64,000 bases of DNA from CATQHL01 sp965242895 (GCA_965242895.1 OZ251507.1:310001-374000), one strand, 5' to 3'. Positions 27,163 through 36,711 are shown, counted from the first letter of the stretch. Numbers and translations are program-made. The notes: a model not told the origin generated them from the letters alone.

Positions 27163-29144
27163 GGGACTCGTGCGCCCTGGACTCGTGCGCCTTGGGGAGA
27201 TCCTTGAGTAGACCTGGGCAAGAGACGCACCGGAGCGCCGTCTCCCATCACATCCAGTCCCTGTCCGGTGCCCTGGCTTCCCCCTGCCGGAGGAACGTTC
27301 GACGCCACGACGTGCTCTATCCCGTAGCCGGTGCAGGCACCGCAGTCGTAGCAAGGAGTCCAGCGGCAGTCCTCCACCCCCGAAGCCGCCAAGGCCTCCT
27401 CCCAGTCGCCCCAGAGGAAATCCTCGTGCAGGCCGGCGGAGAGGTGCGCCCAGGGAAGCACTTCCTCACGAGTACGGTGCCGATGAACGTAGCGGTCGAT
27501 CGACAGACCGCTGCGCTCCATGGCTGCATGCCAAAGGCTCACATCGAAGTGCTCCGACCACTCCTGAAACGTGCCGCCAGCCCGCCAGACGTCCTCTATC
27601 ACAGCGCCTAAGCGGCGGTCGCCCCGGCTGAGCAGACCCTCCACCAAGGTGGCCTGAGGGTCGTGCCACTTCAGCTTGACCCGTCGGCTGCCCCTCAGCC
27701 CCGAACGCAGCAGGTTCACCTTCCGTCTCAGTTCGGCGACAGTGTTCTGACCAAACCACTGGAAAGGCGTCTGCGGCTTAGGAACGCACCCTCCCACCGA
27801 GACAGTGACCGAGGCCCCGCGCACGTGACGGTCTCCCACCTCCAGGCACTTCTTGGTCAACTCCGCTATGGCCAGCACGTCTTCGTCGGTCTCTGTGGGC
27901 AATCCGATCAGAAAGTAGAGCTTCACCCGCCTCCAACCCTGCGAATAGGCGCCCTCCACAGCTGAGTATAGGTCTTCCTCGCTTATGAGCTTGTTGATCA
28001 CCCGGCGCAAGCGCCAAGTACCGGCTTCCGGCGCGAAAGTGAGTCCGGTTCGACGCGCCTGCCGGATGCGCTCGGCCAGACCCACCGTAAAGGCGTCGAC
28101 CCTAAGGCTGGGAAGAGAGACTGCCACCGCTGGACAGCCAGTCTGGGCGTCCGGAGCCGACACCACGTCGGCTAGGAGGTCATCGATTCCGCTGTAGTCG
28201 GCGGTGGACAAGGAGGTGAGCGCCACCTCGTCGTAGCCGCTCCGTCGAAGCCCGTCGGCGATCATGCTCCGAACCTGGGCGGCGGGGCGCTCCCGCACCG
28301 GTCGGGTGATCATCCCCGCCTGGCAGAAGCGGCAGCCGCGGGTGCACCCCCTGAAGACCTCCACGTTCAGGCGGTCGTGAACGACCTCGGTAAGCGGCAC
28401 CAACTGCCTTCGCGGATACGGCCAGTCGGCCAGGGACGCCACCGTCCGCTTTTCTACCAACGCCGGAACGCCCTCACGCCTAGGCCGCAACGCCAAAAGT
28501 TCGTCCCCGTCGTAGGAGGCTTCATAGAAAGACGGGACATAGACCCCGGCTACTTGCGCCAGTGCTGCCAGCGTCTCTTCCCGGGTGCTGCCGCGATGCG
28601 CTGCGAGCACGTCCGTTATATCCCCCACAACCTCCTCGCCGTCGCCTAGGGCGAAGAAGTCCACAAAGTCAGCCAAGGGTTCGGGGTTGAAAGTGCAGTG
28701 CCCCCCGGCACAGACCAGCAGGTCTCCGTCTCGACGTTCCTCCGAGCGAATCGGCGCCCCTGCCAAATCTATGAGGTTCAACACGTTCGTGTAAACCAAC
28801 TCCGAGGCAAGGTTGAAGCCGAGGACGTCGAAGTCGGAAGCCGGACGGTGGTTGTCCACCGAGAAGAGGCGGATATTCTCGCTGCGCATGAGCCGCTCAA
28901 GGTCAACCCAAGGGGCGTACGCCCGTTCCGCTACGGCGTCCGGACGTTCATTCAGAATCTCAAAAAGGATCTGCAGACCCTGATTGGGCAGACCGATCTC
29001 GTAGCTGTCCGGGTAGCAGAGGAGCCAAGACACTTTCTCCGCAGTGAATTCGCTGGGTCGCGAGCCTTCCTCGCCTCCTATATATCGGGCGGGACGCTGG
29101 ACTCCAGGCAAGAGCGGCTCAAGGCGCTGCCACAGGCTTTCCAC
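27159..29144 (-). CDS. TIGR03960-type B12-binding-like radical SAM protein
   Basis: A 661-residue radical-SAM enzyme of unknown substrate. The N-terminal B12-binding-like domain covers about 30-200. The core carries VEVFRGCTRGCRFCQAG (the CxxxCxxC cluster site), then FAPEAGTWRLRRVINK and LYFLIGLPTETDEDVLAI. A cysteine-rich C-terminal segment (CRWTPCYDCGACTGYG) is also typical of the family. GTG start at 29144 with a weak Shine-Dalgarno sequence. The final residues GARVQGARVP come from a 15-bp duplication. The gene overlaps its DUF2344 partner as TTGA, supporting joint function. Confidence 0.92.
   Translation of the reverse strand: MESLWQRLEPLLPGVQRPARYIGGEEGSRPSEFTAEKVSWLLCYPDSYEIGLPNQGLQILFEILNERPDAVAERAYAPWVDLERLMRSENIRLFSVDNHRPASDFDVLGFNLASELVYTNVLNLIDLAGAPIRSEERRDGDLLVCAGGHCTFNPEPLADFVDFFALGDGEEVVGDITDVLAAHRGSTREETLAALAQVAGVYVPSFYEASYDGDELLALRPRREGVPALVEKRTVASLADWPYPRRQLVPLTEVVHDRLNVEVFRGCTRGCRFCQAGMITRPVRERPAAQVRSMIADGLRRSGYDEVALTSLSTADYSGIDDLLADVVSAPDAQTGCPAVAVSLPSLRVDAFTVGLAERIRQARRTGLTFAPEAGTWRLRRVINKLISEEDLYSAVEGAYSQGWRRVKLYFLIGLPTETDEDVLAIAELTKKCLEVGDRHVRGASVTVSVGGCVPKPQTPFQWFGQNTVAELRRKVNLLRSGLRGSRRVKLKWHDPQATLVEGLLSRGDRRLGAVIEDVWRAGGTFQEWSEHFDVSLWHAAMERSGLSIDRYVHRHRTREEVLPWAHLSAGLHEDFLWGDWEEALAASGVEDCRWTPCYDCGACTGYGIEHVVASNVPPAGGSQGTGQGLDVMGDGAPVRLLPRSTQGSPQGARVQGARVP
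27164..27193. repeat. 15-bp tandem duplication at the TIGR03960 3' end
   Basis: Two copies of GGACTCGTGCGCCCT (one mismatch in the second) encode the GARV repeats at the C terminus of the radical-SAM protein and sit immediately before the TTGA junction. Confidence 0.85.
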
Positions 29145-29168
29145 GCCTTCAGACTACAGAAGACTGCA

Positions 29169-29294
29169 GAGCCCCTCCCCTTCGCAAGAGAGCCCCTCCC
29201 CTCCGCAAAGGAGCCCCTCCCCTTCACAAGAGAGCCCCTCCCCTTCACAAGAGAGCCCCTCCCCTTCGCAAAGGAGCCCCTCCCCCTCGCAAAG
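29169..29294. repeat. Minisatellite of six 21-bp units between rodA and the radical-SAM gene
   Basis: Six head-to-tail 21-bp units starting at 29169, 29190, 29211, 29232, 29253 and 29274. Consensus GAGCCCCTCCCCTTCGCAAGA with one to three changes per unit. The array fills most of the 218-bp spacer between the rodA stop and the start of the radical-SAM gene on the same strand. One plus-strand frame is open through it, but I see no gene there. No spacers separate the units, so it is not CRISPR. Confidence 0.95.
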
Positions 29295-29362
29295 GAGCGA
29301 GCCCTAACCCCAACAACTGCCCTTGGCCGAGCTGGATTCGGGCGCGAGCCTCCTCAGCCTCC

Positions 29363-30505
29363 TCAGGCATCCAGCGGCCGGTCGCGGCGCAAGGAAACGT
29401 TGAACACCAGCCCAATAGCAAGGAAGACGCTCAGGGCAGAAGAGCCGCCGTAGGAAAGCAGAGGCATCGGCACCCCGATCACAGGCATTATGCCCACGGA
29501 CATTCCAGCAGCCTGAAAGGACTGATACAGGATCATGCAGAAGACGCCCGTGGCAATCAGGCACCCGAACAGGTCACCCGCCACACGCGCCGTCTTCCAG
29601 GTGCGCCAGATCAAGAGGCCCAGGACGGCCAGCGCAGCGGCGCTCCCGACGAAACCCAGGTCTTCGCCGATCACGGTAAAGATGAAGTCGGTTTCCTGCG
29701 CTGGCACCAGACCGCTGCGGGTCTGAGTACCCCGCCCGTATCCCAGGCCGGTCAACCCACCGTTGCCTATGGCAATCTGCGACTGCTCCACGTTGAAAAC
29801 GTCGATTCCCGTCCTTGGAGGATCGATGATCGACACCAGCCTCTGCCTCTGATACTCGCGGATGAGGTTGGAATTGAGCACCACCCCAAGCGCCGTGACG
29901 CCCATCACCGCAAGAACCGCCACGTGTCTAAGCTGCGCGCCGGCCACGATCATCATCCCCAAGGAAACGACGGCGTAGACCAGCGCAGTCCCTAGGTCGG
30001 GCTGGAAAGCGATAAGAACCACCGGAACGGCAGTGACGACCAGAGCAGTCAGGAACTGCCGCAGGGAAAGCACTCCGCCGCAGCGCGCCAGATAGTGCGC
30101 CAGGCTGAAGATCAGCACAACCTTCGCCATCTCGGAGGGCTGAATCTGGTAGTCGCCGACGACGAACCAAGCCTGCGACCCGTTCCTCTCGCTGCCGAGG
30201 GGCGTAAGCACCAAACCCAGAACGGCCGCACTGATCAGGTAGATCGGCCACGCAGCAAGCCGCAGTTTCCGGTAGTCGACTACCGCAACAGCCCCTAGAA
30301 GAAGAACCCCCACTATCAGGAACAAGGTCTGGCGGTTGAGGTAGAAACGGTTGAACTCCTCAGGGTCGATGCCTCTAGTGGCGCTGAAGATGGCGGCCAA
30401 ACCCAGCAGGGAGAGAGCGGCTGTTGAAACCAGAAGAGGCAAGTCGAAGTGCGTCAAGGTGAACGGAACCTTGGTCTTCCTGACGTCCCGGGCGTTCTTC
30501 AGCAT
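29363..30505 (-). CDS. rodA: Rod-shape SEDS peptidoglycan polymerase RodA
   Basis: SEDS-family glycosyltransferase that polymerises lipid II in the elongasome with PBP2. The 380-residue, roughly ten-helix protein carries QPSEMAKVVLIFSLAHYLA, FQPDLGTALVYAVVSLGMM and the C-terminal signature GIMPVIGVPMPLLSYGGSS. ATG at 30505, behind a 14-bp duplicated block that also supplies the AGGA ribosome-binding sequence. Last gene of the mreB-mreC-mreD-pbp2-rodA run. Confidence 0.95.
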   Translation of the reverse strand: MLKNARDVRKTKVPFTLTHFDLPLLVSTAALSLLGLAAIFSATRGIDPEEFNRFYLNRQTLFLIVGVLLLGAVAVVDYRKLRLAAWPIYLISAAVLGLVLTPLGSERNGSQAWFVVGDYQIQPSEMAKVVLIFSLAHYLARCGGVLSLRQFLTALVVTAVPVVLIAFQPDLGTALVYAVVSLGMMIVAGAQLRHVAVLAVMGVTALGVVLNSNLIREYQRQRLVSIIDPPRTGIDVFNVEQSQIAIGNGGLTGLGYGRGTQTRSGLVPAQETDFIFTVIGEDLGFVGSAAALAVLGLLIWRTWKTARVAGDLFGCLIATGVFCMILYQSFQAAGMSVGIMPVIGVPMPLLSYGGSSALSVFLAIGLVFNVSLRRDRPLDA

Positions 30506-30506
30506 T

Positions 30507-30534
30507 TGCTCATCTCGTCCTGCTCATCTCGTCC
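30507..30534. repeat. 14-bp tandem duplication spanning the PBP2 stop and rodA leader
   Basis: Two exact copies of TGCTCATCTCGTCC (minus strand GGACGAGATGAGCA). The first copy on the minus strand contains the PBP2 stop TGA; the second is the leader of rodA with a Shine-Dalgarno-like AGGA. The 14-bp unit is not a multiple of three and lies across the stop. Confidence 0.9.
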
Positions 30535-32659
30535 TGTTCAGCAGACCGGGATCGCCTGGACAAACAGCAGGCTCCGGAGCCTCCAGCAAGGGATCAGCCA
30601 AGTCCAAACGCTCCATTACAAATTCGGCCTCCGGCAGCGTTCCTCTGGCCAGGGGTTCCAGAACTCTCCTCACCACTGGAGCAGCCGCCGCTCCCCCGAA
30701 GCCGGATTCTTCAAGCAAGACCGCCACCAAGTACTCCGCCCGCGGCACAGGTCCGTAACCGACAAACACCGCCGTATCCGACTTGCCTCCCGAGACTTCC
30801 ACCGTGCCGGTCTTGCCCGCCACCGGCCACGTCTCGTGGGGAAAGCCCGAAAACGCTTCCTGGGCAGTACCGATGCGCTCATTGGTGCGCAAAGTGGTGA
30901 CGCCCATCATCCCGTCCGCGATCGGATCGCTGATGTCACTCGGCAGGTACACGCAAGAGGAGATTCGGCTCCCGATGACGTTGGACGGCTCGCCGCGCAC
31001 CGGGTCGTGCGAAGCCCGCGCAATATTGGGCAGGTAGATCGTCCCTCCGTTAGCCAGGGCAGTAAAGGCGTTAGCCAGCTGCAGCGGATTCACCGCCAAG
31101 TCCCCCTGCCCTATGGCGGTGTTGAGCGTGTCGCCCGCCCGCCATTCGGGATCGGGAAAGGCCTCAGGGTTGGCTTCGTGGCGATCTCGCTTTATCTCCG
31201 AGTCGGGCACGATCCCAGGGTTCTCGTACGGCAAAGCCACCCCCGTGCTCCTACCAAAACCAAACTGGCGAGCCGTCTGCTGAACCTGGTCTTCCTCAAA
31301 ACCCTGGCGCACCGAGAACTGCTCGGCGAGTTTGTAGTAGTAGACGTCGCTAGAAACCGTGATGGCAGTCCTCAAGTCGACGTCGCCGTTGGGGGTTCTG
31401 TCCGGGTTGGTGAACTCGCAGCGCCCTGTGCAGTCCCCAAGCACGTGGTAGCCGAGGTCAGGCGTTGTCTGATCCACGCGCAAGAACCCGTTGGGGCCGA
31501 TCAGCCCCGTCGACAGCGCCGCATACGAAGTGATGGGCTTCATCGTCGATCCAGGGGAGTAGATGCCCTGGATGGCGCGATTGTGCAGAGGGGCGTGGGC
31601 TTCGGGAGCGATCAGCGCCCGGAACCTCGCCTCGCTGATGCCGCCGCCTATGAACTCTCGAGGGTCGTAGGCGGGATACGAGGCCATCGCCAGAATGTCG
31701 CCGTTCTGCGGATTCAAGATCACGCCCACCCCGGCCGGCGCGTTGAAGGTGACGAACTTATCCTCTACCGACTCGTCCTGCCGTTCGCGGGCTTCTAGGA
31801 GTCCTCGCCTGAGTTCGTCTTCTAGAAGCGCCTGCAGATCGATGTCGATGGTCAGTTGGACGTCGGTTCCCGGCTCAGGCGGCGTGTAATCCAATTCCCG
31901 AACTACATCGCCCACATTATTGACCTCGATTCGTCGTTCGCCCGGAACGCCGCGCAGAATCTCCTCAAACGAAAGCTCGATACCCGACTTGCCGATCACG
32001 TCCACCGCCGAATAGAACTTGCGATGATCTCTCCTCGCTTCCAGTTCTTCTGAGTTGATGGTGTCGATGTACCCCAGGACGTGGGAGGCAAGGCTGCCGT
32101 AGGGATAGACCCTCACCGTGCGCTGCACCACCTCGATGCCAGGAAACTCCTCGTTCCGTTCAGCCAAGAAGACTTTGAACGAGTCGGAGACCCCGTAGGC
32201 CAGAGGGATGCTGTCGAACGGGCCGTAGGCGGGGTTGGCCATCTCCTCCTCCAGCGCTGCGGCCTTCGTCAGAACGCCGGAGCGGGAAAACTGGCGGGCT
32301 AAGTCCAGCGCCAGCTTCCTTCGCCCTGAGGCACCTAGCTGGTCGCGCAGCACGAAAGCGTCCACGGTGACCACATTGACGACCCTGTTGCCCACCAGTT
32401 CTCGTCCCTTGGCGTCGTAGATGCGCCCTCGAGGGGAGGGTTCGTAAACGGTGCGGATTATGTTGCCGACAGCCTCTGCAGCCAGCTCGTCGGACGTGAC
32501 CACCTGGAGGTACCAAAGGCGCACCAGGAGGGCTGCCAGCAACCCCACCGCGACTATGCCCAAGGAGCTGAGACGCAGGGCGCTAGAACTCCTCCAGTCG
32601 AGGCGTTTACCGGACGCCTGACCGCCGGAATTCCTCGTCGTTTCCCCTGCGCTGCTCAT
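30524..32659 (-). CDS. mrdA: Penicillin-binding protein 2 (MrdA), peptidoglycan transpeptidase
   Basis: Class B PBP that crosslinks elongation-mode peptidoglycan with RodA. One N-terminal membrane anchor (about 30-52, ALRLSSLGIVAVGLLAALLV), a pedestal/dimerisation domain (about 70-260), then the transpeptidase with the active-site SxxK as STMK at 371-374, SSD at 436-438 in place of the common SxN, and KTGT at 615-618. 711 residues. ATG at 32659 overlaps the mreD stop as ATGA. Confidence 0.95.
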   Translation of the reverse strand: MSSAGETTRNSGGQASGKRLDWRSSSALRLSSLGIVAVGLLAALLVRLWYLQVVTSDELAAEAVGNIIRTVYEPSPRGRIYDAKGRELVGNRVVNVVTVDAFVLRDQLGASGRRKLALDLARQFSRSGVLTKAAALEEEMANPAYGPFDSIPLAYGVSDSFKVFLAERNEEFPGIEVVQRTVRVYPYGSLASHVLGYIDTINSEELEARRDHRKFYSAVDVIGKSGIELSFEEILRGVPGERRIEVNNVGDVVRELDYTPPEPGTDVQLTIDIDLQALLEDELRRGLLEARERQDESVEDKFVTFNAPAGVGVILNPQNGDILAMASYPAYDPREFIGGGISEARFRALIAPEAHAPLHNRAIQGIYSPGSTMKPITSYAALSTGLIGPNGFLRVDQTTPDLGYHVLGDCTGRCEFTNPDRTPNGDVDLRTAITVSSDVYYYKLAEQFSVRQGFEEDQVQQTARQFGFGRSTGVALPYENPGIVPDSEIKRDRHEANPEAFPDPEWRAGDTLNTAIGQGDLAVNPLQLANAFTALANGGTIYLPNIARASHDPVRGEPSNVIGSRISSCVYLPSDISDPIADGMMGVTTLRTNERIGTAQEAFSGFPHETWPVAGKTGTVEVSGGKSDTAVFVGYGPVPRAEYLVAVLLEESGFGGAAAAPVVRRVLEPLARGTLPEAEFVMERLDLADPLLEAPEPAVCPGDPGLLNRTR

Positions 32660-33186
32660 GCCCTAGACGGGTGGGGGGATCGTGAACGGGACTGCTTGAC
32701 AGCAGGCTGATCCCACATCCAGTTAGACAACCAGTACATCCCTCGAGCAAGAATGGCGCTCCCGCCCGCCGCCACGGCGAAGGTTACAGGGAGACGTGAG
32801 TTGAAGAACTGCTCTTCGCCAAAGATCTCCCCCACAAGCACATAGAAGAACAGACCGAGGGTCACCAAGGGCGGCGTCAATCCCCACCAGACCTTCGATA
32901 CGTATTCTCCCACCCACCCTGCGATTATCGCTGCGAACGTGTAGGCGAACACCGCAAGCCCGATCGGCAGGCCCGACAGCGCGTCGTAGAGCAGTCCCGC
33001 TAATAGACCTACGATCAATCCCCTTCTCGCCCCGACCGTCAGACCGCAGGCCACCGAAAATGTAAGAAGCGGCTCGCAGACCCTGCCGTAGACCGTGAGC
33101 TCATTGAAGAAACCCATCTGGAGCACGCCCAGCGCCGTCACCACAGCGGCCACACGCAGAGCGATCTTGACCTTCCGCCGATTCAC
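32656..33186 (-). CDS. mreD: Rod-shape-determining protein MreD
   Basis: Small polytopic membrane protein of the elongasome, 176 residues with about five helices. Sequence conservation in MreD is low. The call rests on the hydropathy, FNELTVYGRVCEPLLTFSVACGL near the N terminus, and its place between mreC and PBP2. GTG start at 33186; stop overlaps the PBP2 ATG. Confidence 0.88.
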   Translation of the reverse strand: MNRRKVKIALRVAAVVTALGVLQMGFFNELTVYGRVCEPLLTFSVACGLTVGARRGLIVGLLAGLLYDALSGLPIGLAVFAYTFAAIIAGWVGEYVSKVWWGLTPPLVTLGLFFYVLVGEIFGEEQFFNSRLPVTFAVAAGGSAILARGMYWLSNWMWDQPAVKQSRSRSPHPSRA

Positions 33187-33211
33187 GTCAGCCCCAAATC
33201 CAGGTCGCCCG

Positions 33212-33235
33212 AGGTGAGATCACAGGTGAGATCAC
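33212..33235. repeat. 12-bp tandem duplication at the mreC stop
   Basis: Two exact copies of AGGTGAGATCAC (minus strand GTGATCTCACCT). The mreC stop TGA lies within the copy nearer the gene; the other copy follows in the 45-bp spacer before mreD. Confidence 0.85.
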
Positions 33236-34056
33236 AAAGCGTTCTCATACAAGAGAACCGTAACGAAATTGAGCACATCCAAAGAAGCAGTCGGCTGAAG
33301 GTAAAGCACCTGATCGAGATTGGGATCCACCTGTATCTCCTGCACTAAGCCCACAGGAATGTCGGGAGGGTAGACGCTGTTCTCTATGCCGCTGGTCGTC
33401 ACTAGCATCCCCTGCTCAACCGGCAGCGACAGGGGAATGCCGTCGCCTATCACCAACGCCCTGCCCGCTCCGCTCCCTTTAGCCACAGCCACCGTGTCGA
33501 AACCCACTATCCGGACACCCAACTCAAAGTCGGCATCCGTTATCAGCCGTATCCGAGACTGGATGCGGCTCACCTCCACCACGCGTCCGACCAGTCCTGC
33601 ACTGGTGACGGCCGGCATGCCCACTTCGATGCCGGAAGACGATCCCTTGTCGATGTCGACGTTGAGGCTGGGAAAGTTGCCTAGCTGCCGGATGACCCGC
33701 GCCTTGGCAGTAGGAATGTCCGTCAGATAGGGGATGTCCAACTCTTCGAGCACCTGCTGCAGCGTCACCGAGGCGCTGACCTCGTCGAGTTCCCTGCCCC
33801 TCAGCTCCTCCAACTCCTCTCTCAACTGCTCGTTCTGCCTCTCGAGTTCGTCATAGTTGCCGACGGCCTTCCAGGCGTCTGTAAGCGGCCGAGTGACGCT
33901 CCTAACGCCCGAGATCACCGGCGAGAGAGCGTCACGCACGACGTCCTTGCTCCACTCGAGCGGAGTGAAATTGCTCGCATCCAGAGTCACGAGCGTGATC
34001 GGGAGCAGAATAAGAACAACCAACTTAAGGCGAGTTACCCCCGTGCGGTTTGCCAC
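33232..34056 (-). CDS. mreC: Rod-shape-determining protein MreC
   Basis: Bitopic membrane protein linking MreB to the periplasmic synthases. An N-terminal membrane segment (about 8-24), a coiled coil (about 66-95, YDELERQNEQLREELEELRG) and the beta-barrel MreC core (PTAKARVIRQLGNFPSLNVDIDKG in outline, GMPAVTSAGLVGRVVEV). 274 residues. GTG start at 34056, 39 bp downstream of mreB. Confidence 0.93.
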   Translation of the reverse strand: MANRTGVTRLKLVVLILLPITLVTLDASNFTPLEWSKDVVRDALSPVISGVRSVTRPLTDAWKAVGNYDELERQNEQLREELEELRGRELDEVSASVTLQQVLEELDIPYLTDIPTAKARVIRQLGNFPSLNVDIDKGSSSGIEVGMPAVTSAGLVGRVVEVSRIQSRIRLITDADFELGVRIVGFDTVAVAKGSGAGRALVIGDGIPLSLPVEQGMLVTTSGIENSVYPPDIPVGLVQEIQVDPNLDQVLYLQPTASLDVLNFVTVLLYENAL

Positions 34057-34095
34057 GGCGTCACTGAGAAATGCCCGCGCCCGGGCCTTCCGAAG

Positions 34096-35139
34096 TTACT
34101 CGGAAAGGGATGGAAGCAGCACGCTCTTCAGGGAGGAGAACTCCTCAAGAGAATGTCCAGACCCGACCGCAACTGCATACCGAGGATTCTTGACCAGATG
34201 GAAGGCGATGCCCACCTCAGAAGCCAAAAATTCGGGCATTCCCATCAAAAGCGACCCACCGCCGGCAAGGTGAATGCCACTCTCCATGATGTCTGCCACC
34301 AACTCAGGGGGAGATTCGTCGAGCGCCCTTCGGATGGTGGCGGCGATTTCGTTGAGCGGATTCGAGATGGCCTCCCGGAACTCGACCGTAGAGATGGTGA
34401 CGGTCTTCGGCAAGCCCGTGCGCTTGTCTCTTCCGAGAATGTCGCAGTTCAATTCTTCTGTCAGCGGCCAAGCCGAGGTGTATTTGCTCTTGATGAGTTC
34501 TGAAGTCTGTTCTCCGATGTCGAGGGCGTATTCCTTGTCTATGAACTCCATGATCGAACGGTCGAAGGCGTCGCCAGCCACTTTGAACGACCTTGAAACG
34601 ACGATGCCCCCCAAGGAAATAATCGCAATCTCCGTAGTGCCGCCTCCGATATCGACGATCATGCTTCCTCTCGCAGCAGCGATGCGGATACCCGCCCCTA
34701 TAGCGGCCGCTAAGGGCTCTTCGATGATAAAGACCGGTTTGCGGGCGCCTGCGTACTCTGCTACCTCCTGAACAGCCCGCTGTTCCACCGGAGTGATCCC
34801 CGACGGAGCGCAAATCACCATCCGCGGCTTGACCGGGCGTCCGGTGTGCACCTTCCGAATGAAGTAGCGCAGCATCTTTTCGCAGACGCTGAAGTCGGAG
34901 ATGGTGCCGCTCCTCAGCGGCCTGACTGCCCTGATGCCCGCCGGCGTGCGTCCTATCATCTCCTTGGCCGAGCGGCCCACCGCAAGCAGCCGACCAGTGT
35001 TCGCATGCACCGCCGCCACGCTGGGCTCTTCCAAGACGACGCCAGCGGAACGGACATAGACGATGGTGGTGGACGTGCCCAGATCCACTGCGATATCGCG
35101 GGCTAGCAGACCTGAGACCCTATTGATTGCCCGTGCCAT
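34096..35139 (-). CDS. mreB: Rod-shape-determining protein MreB (bacterial actin)
   Basis: Actin-like ATPase that guides the elongasome. The fold is marked by phosphate-1 DIAVDLGTSTTIVYVRSAG, FSVCEKMLRYFIRK, GITPVEQRAVQEVAE, phosphate-2 MIVDIGGGTTEIAIISLGG and the adenosine motif IHLAGGGSLLMGMPEFLA. 347 residues, normal length. ATG at 35139. First gene of a five-gene rod-shape operon; its promoter should lie in 35140-35485. Confidence 0.96.
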   Translation of the reverse strand: MARAINRVSGLLARDIAVDLGTSTTIVYVRSAGVVLEEPSVAAVHANTGRLLAVGRSAKEMIGRTPAGIRAVRPLRSGTISDFSVCEKMLRYFIRKVHTGRPVKPRMVICAPSGITPVEQRAVQEVAEYAGARKPVFIIEEPLAAAIGAGIRIAAARGSMIVDIGGGTTEIAIISLGGIVVSRSFKVAGDAFDRSIMEFIDKEYALDIGEQTSELIKSKYTSAWPLTEELNCDILGRDKRTGLPKTVTISTVEFREAISNPLNEIAATIRRALDESPPELVADIMESGIHLAGGGSLLMGMPEFLASEVGIAFHLVKNPRYAVAVGSGHSLEEFSSLKSVLLPSLSE

Positions 35140-35485
35140 CAGCTTCTACTCAGTTGCTTTCTCATGCTTCTTCTGTCGGAATTTCCTTGCTGGCGAATGT
35201 TAGACCACGCCTAATCTACCAGATAAGCGCCCCGCTCACGTGCCTCACTTCACTATTTCGTCCGTGTTCGCCGCGCAGCAGGCTCAACTTACCTTTCCGT
35301 TCCCTGCTGTTTCCCGCTGTTTAGACGTTTCGGTTTACAGGACAGCGTTTGCGGCCGCTTGACCGCTGGGAGCCGTCCGAATTCCGAAGGGAGCAAATCA
35401 GGAAGTGGAGGAGCTAAGCGTCGGGTGCAGCATAACGCCTCAAATCCACATGCAACGCTGCAGCGCAATGACGCAGGCAAGTTCA
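35140..35485. other. Intergenic region upstream of mreB, start of the accessory region
   Basis: About 346 bp without a credible gene. It must contain the mreB promoter; a weak minus-strand candidate (TTATCT, 18 nt, TAACAT) lies near 35200-35230. A short TTCCCTGCTGT/TTCCCGCTGTT duplication lies near 35300-35321. Beyond that I recognise nothing. Confidence 0.4.
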
Positions 35486-36265
35486 TTACAAGGGAAGACT
35501 CCCCTCCGTTTCTCGCAGCCGCCGACGGCGATCCTTATAGTCAGGCATCACCTGAGAAACCTGCCACCAGAAAACCTCCCCGTGGTTCTTGACGTTCAAA
35601 TGCGCCAACTCGTGAACGACTATGTAGTCGACTAGCTCCCGCTCCAGCATCATCAGGCGCCAGTTGAAGCGCAGCGTGCCGTCCCGAGCGCAACTCCCCC
35701 ACCGCCGCCGCTGGTCGCCGATGAGCACCCTGGGCGGGGGGCCTTCCCAAATCTCAGGCATCTTCCTTAACATCTTCCTTAGCCATTCGGTGACTTTGCC
35801 GGAGACAAAATCGTCTGCCTGCTCCTTGTACCACTTCACAATTGCAGAACGAGTGCGTTCATATCGATACTCGTCCAGCACGTCGTGAGGCACGTCGTGA
35901 GGCATCCGAACGCAAATTTTCCCTTCCCCAAGCTCGATCTTAGGGGCAGGAACGTCATTAGGGGCAGGAACGCCGCAGCGCTGTATCTCCAGATAGTGGT
36001 CATACCCCAGGTAAGGAAGCGTCTCGCCGCTCACCAATTGCAGCGGCGAAGGCGCCGCTGCAGCGATCGCCTGACGCTCGGCGATCCAACGGGCGCGCTC
36101 GATCACCAGATCGCGGATTTCGTCTGCCGGCGTAACAGAGGGCACTCTCACCAGCACGCCCGTCCTGTCCACGCTTACCGCGATGGTCTTCTTGCGCCGG
36201 TCGCTGCGTATGACCTTGTATTCGATGATCGTCCCCCCGACCTCGACTCTGTGTTTTTCGATCAC
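35486..36265 (-). CDS. YgjP-like (DUF45) metal-dependent hydrolase
   Basis: YgjP/WLM-type zinc metallopeptidase fold of 259 residues, substrate unknown. The C-terminal domain has RRRWGSCARDGTLRFNWRL and the HELAH site at 218-222 with His228 in HGEVFW. The family is often found beside type I restriction genes. The gene carries three tandem duplications: 12 bp at 35759-35782 (KMLRKMLRK type), 12 bp at 35879-35902 (HDVPHDV) and an 18-bp period at 35940-35972 (VPAPNDVPAPK). GTG at 36265 behind a strong AAGGAAGGTGGAGG. A second, more divergent paralogue lies at 37886-38623. Confidence 0.88.
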   Translation of the reverse strand: MIEKHRVEVGGTIIEYKVIRSDRRKKTIAVSVDRTGVLVRVPSVTPADEIRDLVIERARWIAERQAIAAAAPSPLQLVSGETLPYLGYDHYLEIQRCGVPAPNDVPAPKIELGEGKICVRMPHDVPHDVLDEYRYERTRSAIVKWYKEQADDFVSGKVTEWLRKMLRKMPEIWEGPPPRVLIGDQRRRWGSCARDGTLRFNWRLMMLERELVDYIVVHELAHLNVKNHGEVFWWQVSQVMPDYKDRRRRLRETEGSLPL

Positions 36266-36671
36266 CCTCCACCTTCCTTCTCAGCCATCAGCCACCTTTC
36301 TCACGTGTCGTAACTTAGGAGTCCGGCAAAGCCGTCTCGAGGAACAAGGCAACAAGCGCCGCCCGAGGGGTCAGCAGACTAGGCAAGCTGCCAATTGGAA
36401 AGTTGGCTGCTCCCTGTCCGCGAAGTCCACGAAAAAGTTCACGAAGAACGACAGCGGTTTCTACGATCCGATAAAGACCGACCGCCGTCAAGAGGGAGAC
36501 GGATACCCGTCAACGAGGGAAGTCGAGAATTCCGACGATTGCTGAAACAAACAACAAACGCAAAGACACCCGCAAAGTGCTCTTCCGCTAGGGATCACCG
36601 CGGGGAACACTCTGCACTCTACCCCTCACATCGACATCTCACACCGAGCGGGCGCTCTCAAACGGGCGTGT
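36266..36671. other. Non-coding stretch between the YgjP-like and ATPase genes
   Basis: About 400 bp with no convincing reading frame on either strand. It repeats CGCTCGGTGTGA twice (about 36640-36680) and contains two TTGACGG boxes near 36480-36510 on the minus strand, without a clear -10. It may be the decayed 3' part of the upstream ATPase gene plus the leader of the YgjP-like gene. Confidence 0.35.
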
Positions 36672-36711
36672 TCACACCGAGCGCCACTTTGCGAGTGCAT
36701 CCCCGAGGTCT

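Noticed and set aside
29169..29294. Possible CRISPR array
   Set aside because: The 21-bp units are contiguous with no unique spacers, and no cas genes are present.
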